From the NCBI GenBank assembly GCA_008729055.1, contig SDUX01000010.1, positions 2,557,090 through 2,621,089 of the forward strand: 64,000 nt of DNA. Direction: 5' to 3'. The position numbers were made by a program, and so were the translations under genes. Positions 10,530 to 21,163 of the stretch are shown in pieces. This DNA comes from Pyropia haitanensis. Its lineage: Eukaryota; Rhodophyta; Bangiophyceae; Bangiales; Bangiaceae. Position 1 is the first letter of the stretch; every line of letters starts with the position of its first letter. A model generated the notes under the pieces. The model was not told the origin of the DNA. It made no database searches and saw only the letters and a program-made list of their open reading frames with translations.

Positions 10530-11284
10530 GATTGGGCGTGGGGGGGGGTGGGAACGGTCGGGCGCTACGGATGGCGAAGGTGCAAGGAACGGCGGGGTGA
10601 CGGGGGTGCGAAGTGGGAGCAAGAGCGGTATGCGTGCGTGCGGGAGTGACGACGACGGGCTTGGCGGGGCCACTCGACAGCCTCTATACGGGAAAAAAGC
10701 GGTGTCGCGGTCGACCAATGGTGGGCTTTGCTCAAATTGTCCCGCCGCCGTCCAACGGCAAACAGGGGCGGGGCCCGGCACAGGGGGACCCTACACCGGA
10801 CTCCCAGCGAGAGGTGCCCGCCATGTGACAGCGTTCGCATGGCGTGAATGTGCGGCTGTCGTTTGCATCCAGCGCGGCCGCCGGCGGCGCCGGCGCGCCG
10901 ACGGCGACCGCCGTTTCACACGTTTTCCCAGAATCGACTGGCCCTTTGATGGGGCCACTTGTTGTCCCGGGACACTCGTGTCAGCGCTTGCTGAGCCATC
11001 ATGAACTCAAAAAAGTCAAGACACGTGTTGGTCAGACAGGGCATTGTTCTCTGGGCAATTGCCTTCGTATTCCAAGTCCCATGCATTCCACGTCGTCCAT
11101 GTCAATGCGTGCGGTCGTAACTTCTTGGCGAGACCCGATCGGCACCTGGAGCCTGGGGCCAAGTGACTTCCCCCACCTCGCCTGCCGCTACACGTCCTGC
11201 TGCCCACAAGCGTTCCCCCGCTTTGTCATGCTGCCATCTCCCACCTTGCGTACTCGTCCCACCATCCTCACACTCTTTGCAACC
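10530..11284. other. divergent promoter region of eIF4A and COX7a
   Basis: About 750 bp between the start codons of eIF4A (-) and COX7a (+), two highly expressed gene types. I see no gene here. Promoters for both are expected, but no motif can be supported. Confidence 0.4.
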
Positions 11285-11926
11285 ATGCCGAACCAGGTTC
11301 CCGCTGCCATCAAGTTCTTTGCGGAGAAGCAGCAACAGGGCAAGTTCACGTTCCAGGCTGGCCGGTACGTTCGTTGCCTGTTTGGGTCCCGGTCGCCATG
11401 TCACTTCCTGCCGTTTACTGTGGTGGTGCTCGTTTTGTTCTTCTCGGCACCTGTTCTTGCTGGCCTCTCACCCCGTTGGGTCGCGCGCAGTCAGTCTCTG
11501 CCGATCATTGGCGAAAGAGGCTGAGGCGACCATTGGAGAGGGGGGCCGTGGCGAACAGTGAAGACGTTGCTGCGTTGTGTGCACTTCCTGGGGTCTTGAA
11601 CGAAGCTGGGCCGTTTTTGGGTGTCGTTCATCTTGGCTGCTGGCCGCCTTGTGTTCTGACCGTATCGCGTTCAGCTTGCACTCGAGCAGATTTTGCACTC
11701 GTCTCGCTGCGGGGGGCCCCTCTCGTACTTTTTCTGACGCCGTCTCGCGGGCACGGTTATTTTTCTTCACTTTTTGGTGTACGTGCCGCTGTATTGGGTT
11801 GAAACTCCCAGGACCGACAAGCTCGTGAACTTGACGGCGGGCGCACTGATTCTGGTGTGCCTGGGCTTGTCCGCGTCGGGATACCACAAGCTGCAGAACG
11901 GCTACGGCAAGAAGGACGGCTTTTAG
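11285..11926 (+). CDS. Cytochrome c oxidase subunit 7a-like, 64 aa, 2 exons
   Basis: Exon 1 is 11285-11364 and exon 2 is 11812-11926, with a 447-nt intron (donor GTACGTTC, acceptor AAACTCCCAG). The codon split CG/G restores Arg, giving a 64-aa protein. It reads MPNQVPAAIKFFAEKQQQGK, a basic/aromatic stretch, AGRTDKLVNL, one transmembrane helix (about residues 33-50), and ends YHKLQNGYGKKDGF. This mirrors the plant COX7a layout (EKQ, then KGPxDKITS, a single membrane span, then a YNxxxGxGKK tail). It would be a small inner-membrane subunit of complex IV. The gene would be missed without splicing. Identification rests on layout and the matching motifs; the similarity is modest over so short a protein. 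Confidence 0.75.
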
Positions 11927-12502
11927 GCGGCATTCGATTTTTGCTGTACATCTCCCCTACCATCTCTTCTCCCCTTTCTCCTTGTGCTGCTGGTGTCCTG
12001 GAGGCGTGATTAGTCGCTGCGTGCGGCCGCGGGGTCGCAATTGGCGCGATGATGGAAGCGCGGGTTTGGCACGTGACGTTGGTTGTGCGCTGGTGATCCC
12101 TATGGTGATTGCCAGTCTCTCTTCCTGCGGCAGCGGCGTGCTGCCCGAGTTGTCCTAGTTTTTTTTTTCCCTTTTACAATACACTGTTCTTTGTTGTTCG
12201 GTAGTGCTGGGCCCTGATGGCGCTCTGAGGCTGCTGTGGATCTGCTGTGAGTGTGCAGCGTTGCCTCCTCCCCGTCTGCGCACCACATGTTTTCATCATT
12301 TTTTGTTACATGCGGGTCCCACCCGTCCCGTTCAGTGCTGCAGCTGCGAAATCGGCAACACGGTACTCGCCGTCCTCGAGGGATGACTAGACGAGGGGGG
12401 ACCAACGTATGAGGAATCCCACCCTCTCGGACAGTGCACAGGACCCACAAGACAGGGGTAAGCGAAACCATCAAGTCGGCCACCCCCCTTCCCTCCCCTC
12501 CC
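11927..12502. other. convergent intergenic (COX7a / RUS 3' ends)
   Basis: T-rich 3' flank of COX7a followed by the 3' flank of the minus-strand RUS gene. No coding signal or repeat is seen. Confidence 0.4.
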
Positions 12503-14350
12503 CTACCACGACGCCCGCCGCTTGATCGTGCTTAGCAGCAGGTGGTCCACGTCCCACCCGCTGGCCTTGAGGGCCGACAAAAACTCTCCAACCGCCCGTG
12601 AGGCGCGCTGGTTGGCCGCCACCACCCGCGCATGGACGCTGCCATTCACGGGTGCAGGGCGGCGGCGCCACCACAGGCGGGGCGCCTGGCCAAAGAATGG
12701 CCGCGGCGGCTGGATGACGGCCGCCCCTGGCGCGTCCGCCGCCGCGGCTGACCGCGACGCCACCATGGCCGCGGCGGGGTTGACGTCGGCCGCCGCGCCG
12801 TCGCGTCCGTCGGCGACGGGCACAAACGAGGCGTAGCCGACGGCCAGCATCGATCGCAGGACGTCCATGTTCGTCGCGTCCTCCCGCAGCGCCACCTTGC
12901 ACGTCAGGCCTGAGGCAGGGGCCTTGCCACCCGCGTCACGCACACAGTGGATAGCGTATTTCTCCCCTCGGAAGGCTCGGAGGGTGCGGGTCAGCTCGGC
13001 GGGCGTGGCGGCCAGGCGGCTCAGCGGCACGAAAATCTGCCGGTGATCATAGACGGGCGGGAGGAAGATGGGCTCCCAGCGGCTCACAACGGGCGGTGGC
13101 GGCACGGTGCCGCTCTCCACGTACGCAGCTACGGTCATACCCATGCGTTCCGGGTTGATCGTCCGGAACACCACCTGTCGGAGCTCCTGGTAGATGGCCA
13201 ACACGTCCACCGCGGACAGCACCACATAAGCAACAAAGACGTTGATGTTGCCCTGCCGTCCCGCGCCGAGTGCCTTGGACAGTTGAATGCCACAGGTCAT
13301 GCCAATGAGGTCTGCCACCACAATCTGGGCCTCCCCCTTGGCCGTGATGTTGGCGATATTCTGTGCCTTGCCCCCAAACGACCGGTACATGGCGTTGCGG
13401 GTCGCGGACGCAGTCAGCATGGACACCTGCTTGAGCGTGTTGGCGCCGGTGGCGACTACCAGGAAGGAGGCGGGGAAGATCTGTGTGACAATCTCCAGCC
13501 CGTTGCCCGCCGCGTACATGAGCGCCGACCGGAACCGCCAGCGGCGGGGGTCCACGTCAAAGTCCCGGCCAACGCTGCCCGCCCACAGCATCTTGCCCAC
13601 CCGCCCGAGCCCGTCCTTGAGCACCCACGAGATGGCGGCCGCTTGCCCCAGCCGCCCAGACTTGATGCCCAGCGCCAGCAGCAGCGCCTGCGTGCCAAAG
13701 ACGCCGACCGTCGCGGAGACGCAGCGCTGGAAAAACCGCCACGCCGTGAACGAGTAGTAGTCGGGGGTGACGTCCTCGGGGAAAAAGGCGTGCGTGAAAA
13801 ACGAGACGACCGACGCGCGTACGTCCGCGGCGGCGCCGTGGGTGCCAAACAGCTCCCCCGACGGGCCCTCGGGACGCGTCTTGTCCTGCAACACAAACCG
13901 GCCCGTCCCGTCCGAGTCGTCCCACACCAGCCGTTTCCGGCTGCCGCCGCGCAGCTCGTACGCCGCCACCCCAGACAGCGCCACCGCACCGGGGGACATG
14001 GAGCCTAGCGCGAGCGCCGCCGCTCCCCGCGGCGCGCCGCCGACGACGCCGCCAGCAGCCCCACCCCGCGCCCAGCGGGCACGGGCGTGCCCGGCGGCCC
14101 GGCCGGCCAGCCCCCCCCCACGCGACCGGCACGCCGCGGCGATGGAGCAGGCGGAGAGGGAGCCAACGGCCAGCTCCCGCCCAAAGCGGGCCATCACCAC
14201 CACCGGCGCGAGCGCCGCTACCGCCGCACCCGCCGGCCACGCCCGCGCCACGTGCGCGGCGAGCCGTCTCCTCGCGGCGGTTTCGCCAGCGTCGGCACCG
14301 AGGCCACCGCCGGCAGCCGCCGCCGCCGCCGCCGCTGTCGCCGCCCCCGC

Positions 14351-14389
<39 letters not shown>

Positions 14390-15285
14390 TGCCCCCCCCC
14401 CTGCTAGTGCACCCACCATCGCCGCGGCCATGGGTGGCACCGGCGGCAGTGCCGGCGGTGGCGGCAGCGGCGCCGCGCCCACCGCCGACGGCCGCACCCA
14501 CACGACGCGGCGCACCGACGCGGCGGCCGCGGCGGCCGCCCCCCCCCCCCCAGCGGCGGCGCAAACGCGACGAGCACCTCCGCGCCGACCGCCGCGCACG
14601 CCGCGTCGATCGCGGCCGCCGCGGCGCCGCCCCTCCCGCCGGCCGGCACGGGCCAGAGCGCCAGGTCACTCCCGCGGGCGCGGAGGGAGCGGCGGAGGTC
14701 GGCGGCCGCGGCGGCCACCGCGGGCCCGCCCCCCCCCGGCGGGACCGTCGCGACGGGGAGGACCGCCCAGCCGGGCCCGAGGCCCGCCGCCGCCACCAGC
14801 GCCGCGTTGTCGTGCAGCCGCAGGCAGCCGGGGCGGAGCCACACTACCGCTATCCTCGTGCCCCCGCCGCGGTTGTGGAGGGGGGGGGGGGGGGTGCCCG
14901 TGCGGTGCGTGGCGGCGGTAAGCGCCGCGGTGGCCGCCCTGGGGGTGACGCGGGGGGCCGCGGCCGCGGCCGCGGCAGCAGCAGCAGCAGCAGCGGCGGC
15001 AGCAGCGGCGGTGGGGGCGGCCGAGACGGCGGGGAAGGCAGCGGCAGCGGCAGCTGCAGCGGCAGCGCCGGCGCCGGCGCCGGCGCCGGGGCGGCCACCC
15101 GCCTGGTCGGCGGGCGGGCGCGGGGCGGCGGCGGCGGCGGCGGCCGCCGCCGCCCCTATCGGCGGCAGCGGCAGCGGCGGCAGCCGCGTGACGGCCGCCG
15201 CCGCAGGTGGCCGCGACGCCGCAACCGGCACGCCGCCAAAGCCGACAAAGGCGGTGGCCATGGTGTCCATAGACGCCGGGGGCAT
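12503..15285 (-). CDS. RUS (DUF647) family protein with N-terminal photolyase-like domain; frame break in a G-run
   Basis: The likely start is the ATG at 15285 (MPPASMDTMATAFVGFGG), giving a plastid-transit-like N-terminus. Residues about 143-245 resemble the photolyase/cryptochrome N-terminal Rossmann domain: TRIAVVWLRPGCLRLHDNAA matches the usual VVWFRxDLRLxDNxAL, followed by VLPVATV, ADLRRSLRARGSDLALW and GAEVLVAFAPP. The frame then breaks in the 13-C run at 14539-14551 (needs +1 or -2) and resumes with ASVRRVVWVRPSAVG and long Ala runs. From about 14000 downward is a full RUS domain: DYYSFTAWRFFQRCVS, GIKSGRLGQAAAISWVLKDG, LGRVGKMLWA, MYAAGNGLEIVTQIFPASF and a C-terminal SALKASGWDVDHLLLS. 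RUS proteins act in UV-B and auxin/vitamin B6-linked responses in plants. The RUS part is certain; the fusion depends on the G-run reading. Length would be about 927 aa. Confidence 0.8.
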
Positions 15286-15319
15286 GCACGGGGCCGCGTG
15301 AGATAAGAACAAGCAAACG

Positions 15320-15320
<1 letters not shown>

Positions 15321-15353
<33 letters not shown>
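15321..15353. repeat. 33-base poly-C tract
   Basis: An uninterrupted run of 33 C residues lies 36 bp upstream of the RUS start codon (poly-G on the sense strand). It would sit in the 5' UTR or core promoter. Runs this long are mutable and G4-prone; the length call is itself unreliable. Confidence 0.85.
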
Positions 15354-16366
15354 ACCCCCAATGAGTCAAGGTGGACGGCAGAAACGGGAGCACGGGAGTG
15401 GCCCCGACGCGATGCCAGAGGCCAGGGATTGTGGCGGTGACAGCGCCAACGGTGGCGGGCGGGGCAAGGGCGGTGGCGATGGCCGTGGTGCCGGCGGCGA
15501 CGGCGACGGCGACGGCGACGGCGGCGGCAATGCCCGTGCGCCTGCGCCCGCGCGCCGCGTTGGCGCGAGCGGGAGGCGGTCGCGGGCGGCGCCGACGAGA
15601 GATTGCCGGCGCCCACGCTGGCGTGGGCGCGGGGGTGCTGCCGGGGATGCCCGCTCGGGGGGGCGACCTGTACGGGACAGCCACAGGCGTGGCCCCCCCC
15701 CCCCGCCACCACCGCCTTGATCAGAGGAGCGCGGGTCGTCGGCGGGTGGCCGCGCCGCCGCCGCCGCCGCCGTCGTACTGTAAACAGACGGGCCGATCGC
15801 CTGGCTCTGGCTGCAATCCACGGTGATGTCGTTCCGTGGGTCAAGTATTTCTGAAGAGTTGTGGGGTGTGATCGAAACGTCTGGTAATTTGTTGGCCGTG
15901 GGCCCAGCCGCCGCGAGGACGCGGCCGCCCCAACGGCGGCTCCTTCCCGCGCCCCCCCGCCAATTCTCCCGAGTGGCCACGCCTCGGGAGTGCCTCCACG
16001 CCTCCCCTGCGACTGTCCAGCGGGGCGGCCCTGCTCACTGCGGCGCGTGGCTCGTGGTCGCGGCGCGCGGCCGCTCAAGGTGCAGCCGACGAGGCCGCTG
16101 CCGCAGGCAGTCACGACCGCGAGGGTGCGCGACGGCTTCGACGCGGGGGCTGACACGGATCCACTGGCGGGCGTGGTGGCGTTGGTGGAGGTGGCGGCGG
16201 GGGGCGACGGCCGGCCGTGCCTGCATATGGAAAGCATGCATGGAATACGTACAAAAAAAAAAACTGGAGCACCAAGGCCACCCCGTTGGCCTGGATGCAC
16301 CCCCCGGGTGGAAGAAAGACACAGTCCGTACGCCGGGGACGACCTGCGGCGCCCCCGCCGCGGTCC
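15354..16366. other. intergenic between RUS and LPMO genes
   Basis: Both flanking genes are on the minus strand, so this is the LPMO 3' flank and the RUS 5' flank. The 15640-15780 part is GC-rich and low-complexity; 15820-15900 is AT-richer. No gene is supported. Confidence 0.4.
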
Positions 16367-17939
16367 TCACCGATTCAACCGCACGCGCGCGGTGAGGCGG
16401 CGCCCCGCCACCAGCGCCTCGACCGTAAAGTCTCGCCCCCAGATGACCTGCGCCGTTGACCAATTGTGCAGCCGGTCCCCGTCATTACCGTAGAGGTAGT
16501 AGGGGGCGTTGTGCTCCACCCACACCCGCCGGCCGTCGATGAAGAAATCGACCAGCCCGGGACGCGACCCGGCGGGCGGGGTGACCTCAAAGGTCAAGCG
16601 CCCGTAGCGGCCGGCGAAGATGGTCACCAACCCGTTGGCGGCGGACAACTCTTGGACCCGCTGCCCATCGCCAATGAGCCACAGGCCAGCCGACGACCCG
16701 CCACCGCCGCCGCCACCGCCGCCACCGCCGCCACCGCCACCGCCACCGCCACCGCCACCGCCACCGCCACCGCCACCGCCGCCACCGCCGCCACCGCCAC
16801 CGCCGCCCCCCCCCCCGTGATGCGGATGTCTGCACACTGGTAGTACTCCTCGGGCCAGTCATTGCCGCTCCTCCCGCGCCCGCAGGTGGGTATGGTGGGC
16901 TTGTATCCCCCCTGCCCATGTGGCGTGCATGAGCGCGTCCACGACGGCGCGTGGGGCCCCCGGAAGTAGTCGGCGTGGCCTGGCGGGTTGCACGAATTCG
17001 CGGACACCCAGTACCAGTGCACCACGCAGTGCTCGCAGGTGAGGTCGGGCGGCAGCCGGAAGAGTGCGCCGCCGGCCGAGCCGCCCACCTTCCGCCTGCC
17101 GCCGAGCGTGGCGGGACACGGCAGGACGTACCGGTCTGGGTGGGCGGGGTCGACCGGCGCGCAGTCGCCCGACCGGGCGCCGCCGCAGCCATCGTTGCGC
17201 CCCCCCCCCCACGTCTCCCGCTGCAGCCGCCGGCAGTGGCCATTGACAAAGCAGGACGCGGAAATCTCGCCGCCGCACCGGGAAACGTCACACACGTGGA
17301 GCACCACGTACCCGCCGTGGCCTTGCACAATATACATGGAGACGGGCAGCGTGCCGCCGCGGGAGTAGGTCCGCACGATGCGGCCGCCGCCATAGTAGCG
17401 GCCACCGCGGGTGTGCTCGCCGCCGCCGCCGCCGTGTCCGCCGCGGGGGATGGGGTCCCCGCACACGCCCGCCCGCCACACAAAGCCCCGCCGGGCGGGC
17501 TCAAAGGGCGTCCACACGCCGCTGGGCGTCGAGCGCTGCTGGGACCGCTTCCCCGAGCCCCCCACCGTGGACTTGTCGCCGGCGGGGAAGTGGGGCTTGG
17601 GGTCCACCGGCGCGACCGGGAAGCGCTGCGCGCCGGGCGCAAAGCGGGAGCCGCCAAGGATGCCCCGCGGCACGGGGTCCGTCATGTCGCCGTGGGCGGC
17701 GACGCGGGTGACCATCGCTGCCGCCACTGCAGCCGCCGCTGCCGCCGCCGCCGCCGCTGCCACGACCGTCGCCGCCACGCCGCGGCCGACACACTCGCGG
17801 CGACGGCCGGGGGGGGGCGCCGTGGAATGGCGGGTGGACCGTGGCGTGCTGCTGCTCTGACAGGGGGCAAGTCCACGGCGGTGGCCGACGGCACAGCGCC
17901 GGCAACAGCGCCGCCGAGGCGGCCAGCGTGGGCGTTCAT
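16367..17939 (-). CDS. Secreted AA15-like lytic polysaccharide monooxygenase with Ig-like C-terminal module
   Basis: A hydrophobic Ala-rich signal segment ends ...VTRVAA, followed by HGDMTDPVPRG. A mature N-terminal His is the first half of the LPMO copper brace. Further family signs are VCGDPIPRGG, a second His in VQGHGGYVVLHVCD, LPCP, LPPDLTCEHCVVHWYWVSAN and EEYYQCADIRI, the last two close to AA15 enzymes. About 15 Cys suggest disulfides. After IRITGG comes a long Gly linker (16680-16817). The 11-C run at 16806-16816 breaks frame; the frame then continues with SAGLWLIGDGQRVQEL, GLVDFFIDGRRVWVEHNAPY and LYGNDGD to the stop at 16367. This last part resembles Ig-like beta-sandwich modules with a VxFxxDGxxVxxENxxPY signature. 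The start is uncertain: the ATG at 17939 needs a further frame change in the run at 17809-17817. The substrate (chitin, cellulose or wall polysaccharide) cannot be told. Confidence 0.75.
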
Positions 17940-18741
17940 GGTAAGGGGGAGCAGGGGCGATGGGGGGGGTGGGGGGGGGGGGAGGAAGATGCCAGGTGCA
18001 CAAGGGAAACCACTCGGCTGCTTGCGCAAGAGGGGAGCAACAATCAGGGGAGGGAGGGGAATCGCCCGCGCAACGACCGGTCGGAGAGGGGGAAGGTGGT
18101 GACGACGGCAAAGGCCACAGCGGTGGCGCAGCAGCCGGGGAGCGGTTGGGGGAATGGGCCAGAGAGAAGGCGCCACGGCTTGGCGAAGAAGAGCTCTTCT
18201 TTCGCTACCGATGCCCTCACGGATCGGCCCCGCAGCTACGCGCGGCGGTGTCCCGTCGCCTCCCGAATCCACACGAGACTGCTTGCCCACCTCCACCGTC
18301 GTCCCGGTGCCCGGTGGCTGCCCTTTTGTTCCTCTGCCCGGCCGCTGCGCCGCCCCCCCGACGCGCGTCCCGCTCCCAACCAGTTCGTCTGCTGGCAGAG
18401 GGGAAAACGGCACGCACGGAGGAGAGGGCGTCGCCGCTGTGCGGCGGCTCCCACCTACGGCGGTACCCCCTCTCTCCATCAATGGCAAAACAGTGCCGCA
18501 GGGAGGGGGGCGTGGCACACACCCGGCAGGGACGGCGGGGACGCGCGCGCGCGGGGGCACCGACGGCGGGCGTGCCGAGGAGGTCCCCGCGCGGGGCCCG
18601 CGGCCGGGGGGCGCCTGGCTGACGCCTCGCCGCACGTACGCGGCCGCGTACGGCACGAGCGTAGGCGTGGGGCCGGTCCACAACGTACGCCGTGCACCAT
18701 CCGGTTCCCAGGTGGTAGCGGCAGCCGACCACGCTCACCGT
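17940..18741. other. intergenic 5' of LPMO
   Basis: About 800 bp between the presumed LPMO start and the CACTA-like element. Open frames here are compositional. The LPMO promoter is expected here, but no element can be named. Confidence 0.35.
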
Positions 18742-20739
18742 CACTATTGACCGAATCCGCTACGCAAGGCCTACACACCCTACACACATACACACCCCCC
18801 CAGGAAACCCTATACAAGAGGGGGGGGTTCAAGTCATCACAACCCCGTTTTCGATATCCCCCTGTGATAGAATTTTCGGGCGGGGCCCGCAAGACCCGCT
18901 CGGAGAGTCACGAGTGCTCCGCGCCGGAACTGCCAAATCGGCCTCCGATTGGCTGCATCGCCCGTACAAGTCAACTGTCCCTTGAAGAGAACAGCTCAGG
19001 CACGGATCTGAGAGACCCGCCTTCCTTACAGCTCGGCTGTGGCCTCTCTGCACTCCCCAAGCCTCCAGGGGCCTGTGCCGGGGGCCCCGCGTGCCTCGCT
19101 GTGTCCACTCGCGAACAGCTGGTCGCCACGTGGTGCGCCTATGACTGGGCAATTCCGGGAGCTCTCCGCACTTCGACGATCACGCGGCGGCGCGTGACGC
19201 GCCGTGAGGTCGCCGAGTGACAATCTGGGAGACAGCAAATTACCGGAAGCGTTGCAGCGTCAGTACTCTTCATGGAACACATGGATGCATCCCAAGTGAG
19301 AAGAGGGGAGGAGCTTCGTGCTCATCAACCAATAGGCAGGTCGCAGACGTGATGAATTAGAGCATGGGTTAGACTTGCCGTCCACGGCTTTGGAGTTGAA
19401 CACCAAACTCTTCTTCTAGAAGGTCCGATCCCGAAGGTTGAGAATCGAGACGCCGCGCGTCCCGGAGCGGGCCGTGCTGTGGACTGGTTTCCAACCGCCA
19501 CTCGCCGTCTCGCACCAAGTCGGCGCTGGCCCCCACGTTGAAACGCGCCTGCACGCACGCCCCTCGCCTTTTCCCCCGCGAGGTACCCGACACCCTTCCA
19601 ATGGATCAAGTCACTTCCCTGTTTGGCGACACGGCTGCAGGTGCGCACGTGTGCCTTCGTCCAACCGTGCTCTAAGGTCACGAAGGCTAGCGCGACTTCT
19701 TGGTGACTCGCCGGGGTCTGAGCAGCTGGAGGGAGCTTGTCATTGTTTTAGACGCGCGCATCTGTTCGTGCACCTGTGCCACGTACTGCGTGTATGGGAT
19801 CGTAGTGTCTAATTGTGTGGTTTGGCCGCGTGTCTTGCTGCGTGGTTTGTTCTTTGTTTGTTCTTTCTTTGCATGCGTGTGGATCTGTTGTGCGTGGATC
19901 GGTCAAGAAGACGAGGCATGAATGGAGGGTGCTGGTGATGCTGTGCGGCCCGGAGTTGGCTGACGCATCCAGAGGCAAGAAATGAGGGGATCAGGAGAGA
20001 TAGAGCAGCGTTCAAGATGGGAGGCGGCGTCAAGGAGTGGAGAGAGAGGCTTGAGAAGGGGGGTGGGTTGATGTAGGTGAGGGAAGTGGGTTTATGTAGG
20101 TGAGGGGGGTGGGTTGATGTAGGTGAGGGGGGTGGGTTGATGTAGGTGACGGGGGTGGGGTGCGGGGAGGATGGTGGCGACGCCACGGTTTTGTAGGCGG
20201 GCGGTGGAGCTGTGGGGCAGTGCGAGAGGCGAGTAGGTCTCTCCCCCTCACCACCGTCAGCGGGCTGGGTGCCGCTACGGTGGGGTGGTGAGGGGGGGCG
20301 GCCCACGGGGGCGGCCACCTCCGCTACTTGTATCAAGATACAACAACAAATAAAACGTGCACGTGGCGCCAGATGAGAGCCCACGTGGCGGGGAAAAGAG
20401 CGACGTGGCAGCCGATGGGCCATCAGAACACCCCGCTGTGACGCCCTCGAGGGGTGCTGTCAGCCTTCTGCAGGCACTGTGGTTGGCCCATGCGTGAACC
20501 AACATCAGTCTCTGATTGGGTGGTTGGTCGAAACGGTCCGTGGCGTACCTCCATCGCGAGAGACGATCCCGGGCTTATCACAAAGGGATACACACCCTAC
20601 ACACCCTACACACCATACACACATACACACGTCCATCGCAACCCCCCCAGAATGGCCCCATGGGGCCCGATTTCGGACGGCCCGAACTTATCACAAACAT
20701 ATCGCAAACCCGGTTGCGTAGCGGATTCGGTCAATAGTG
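18742..20739. mobile_element. CACTA-type DNA transposon copy A, about 2.0 kb, non-autonomous
   Basis: Both ends carry the same inverted repeat: CACTATTGACCGAATCCGCT continuing to ACGCAA at the left (18742-18767), and its exact reverse complement at the right (20714-20739, ending AATAGTG). CACTA...TAGTG ends identify the CACTA/EnSpm superfamily. The identical repeat runs slightly further outward (CGT/ACG), so a clear 3-bp target duplication cannot be read. Near both ends are direct ACACCCTACACA-type repeats (18770-18797 and 20590-20630). The interior encodes no recognisable transposase. A second, inverted copy lies at about 32715-34147. Confidence 0.7.
20055..20160. repeat. minisatellite inside CACTA copy A (about 21-bp unit)
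   Basis: Four to five tandem copies of a unit reading GTGGGTTGATGTAGGTGAGGG with small changes (one copy has TTTATG in place of TTGATG). Copy B does not show the array at the matching place, so it expanded after the copies separated or was lost there. Confidence 0.75.
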
Positions 20740-20949
20740 ACGACGGCCTGGCAGCAACCGCGGGGCCTACGTAGCGGGTGCGCGGGCGCGGATCCGCTCG
20801 CGCCACAGTGGTGCGGCGGTGTCCCCATTTTTTCTAGTGGCGGTGGCTCGGCGGGAGCAGGTATCCAGAGAGCCAGCGGGGAAAGGCGCGGTCGTGGTCC
20901 CGGAAGTCTCCTCAGATACGCAATGTAAATATTCCTGTGGACACAAACG

Positions 20950-21141
20950 GTGGGGCTCCCCAGGATCTTTGAAGTCCGCAATGGCCTGTACAGGTGTCCA
21001 CGTTGCTCCTCACAGAATACATTGTATCAATTACACTGGTCTCCGCATGATGCCGGAACATCCTATGGTCATTCGCAGTTCGCGTACCGTCACAAGCGAC
21101 AATGGTACATACCAGCAAAAGACACGCTGCCGAGACGCTGA
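20950..21141 (+). CDS. small zinc-ribbon-like ORF fragment
   Basis: A 63-aa frame reads MGLPRIFEVRNGLYRCPRCS, then SQNTLYQLHWSPHDAGTS, and ends with several aromatic and basic residues (RHKRQWYIPAKD). It has one CPRC knuckle and no second Cys pair, so a complete zinc finger is not shown. The region is AT-richer and lies just outside the CACTA element. It may be a remnant of a transposon-encoded protein or a fortuitous frame. Confidence 0.2.
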   Translation: MGLPRIFEVRNGLYRCPRCSSQNTLYQLHWSPHDAGTSYGHSQFAYRHKRQWYIPAKDTLPRR

Positions 21142-21163
21142 CGCCAGGGTACGAGTTATGTAA

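Noticed and set aside
11102..11887. minus-strand frames opposite COX7a
   Set aside because: They lie antisense to a well-supported spliced gene and show no domain.
20055..20160. CRISPR-like regular array
   Set aside because: The units are contiguous with no spacers; it is a minisatellite in a eukaryotic transposon.
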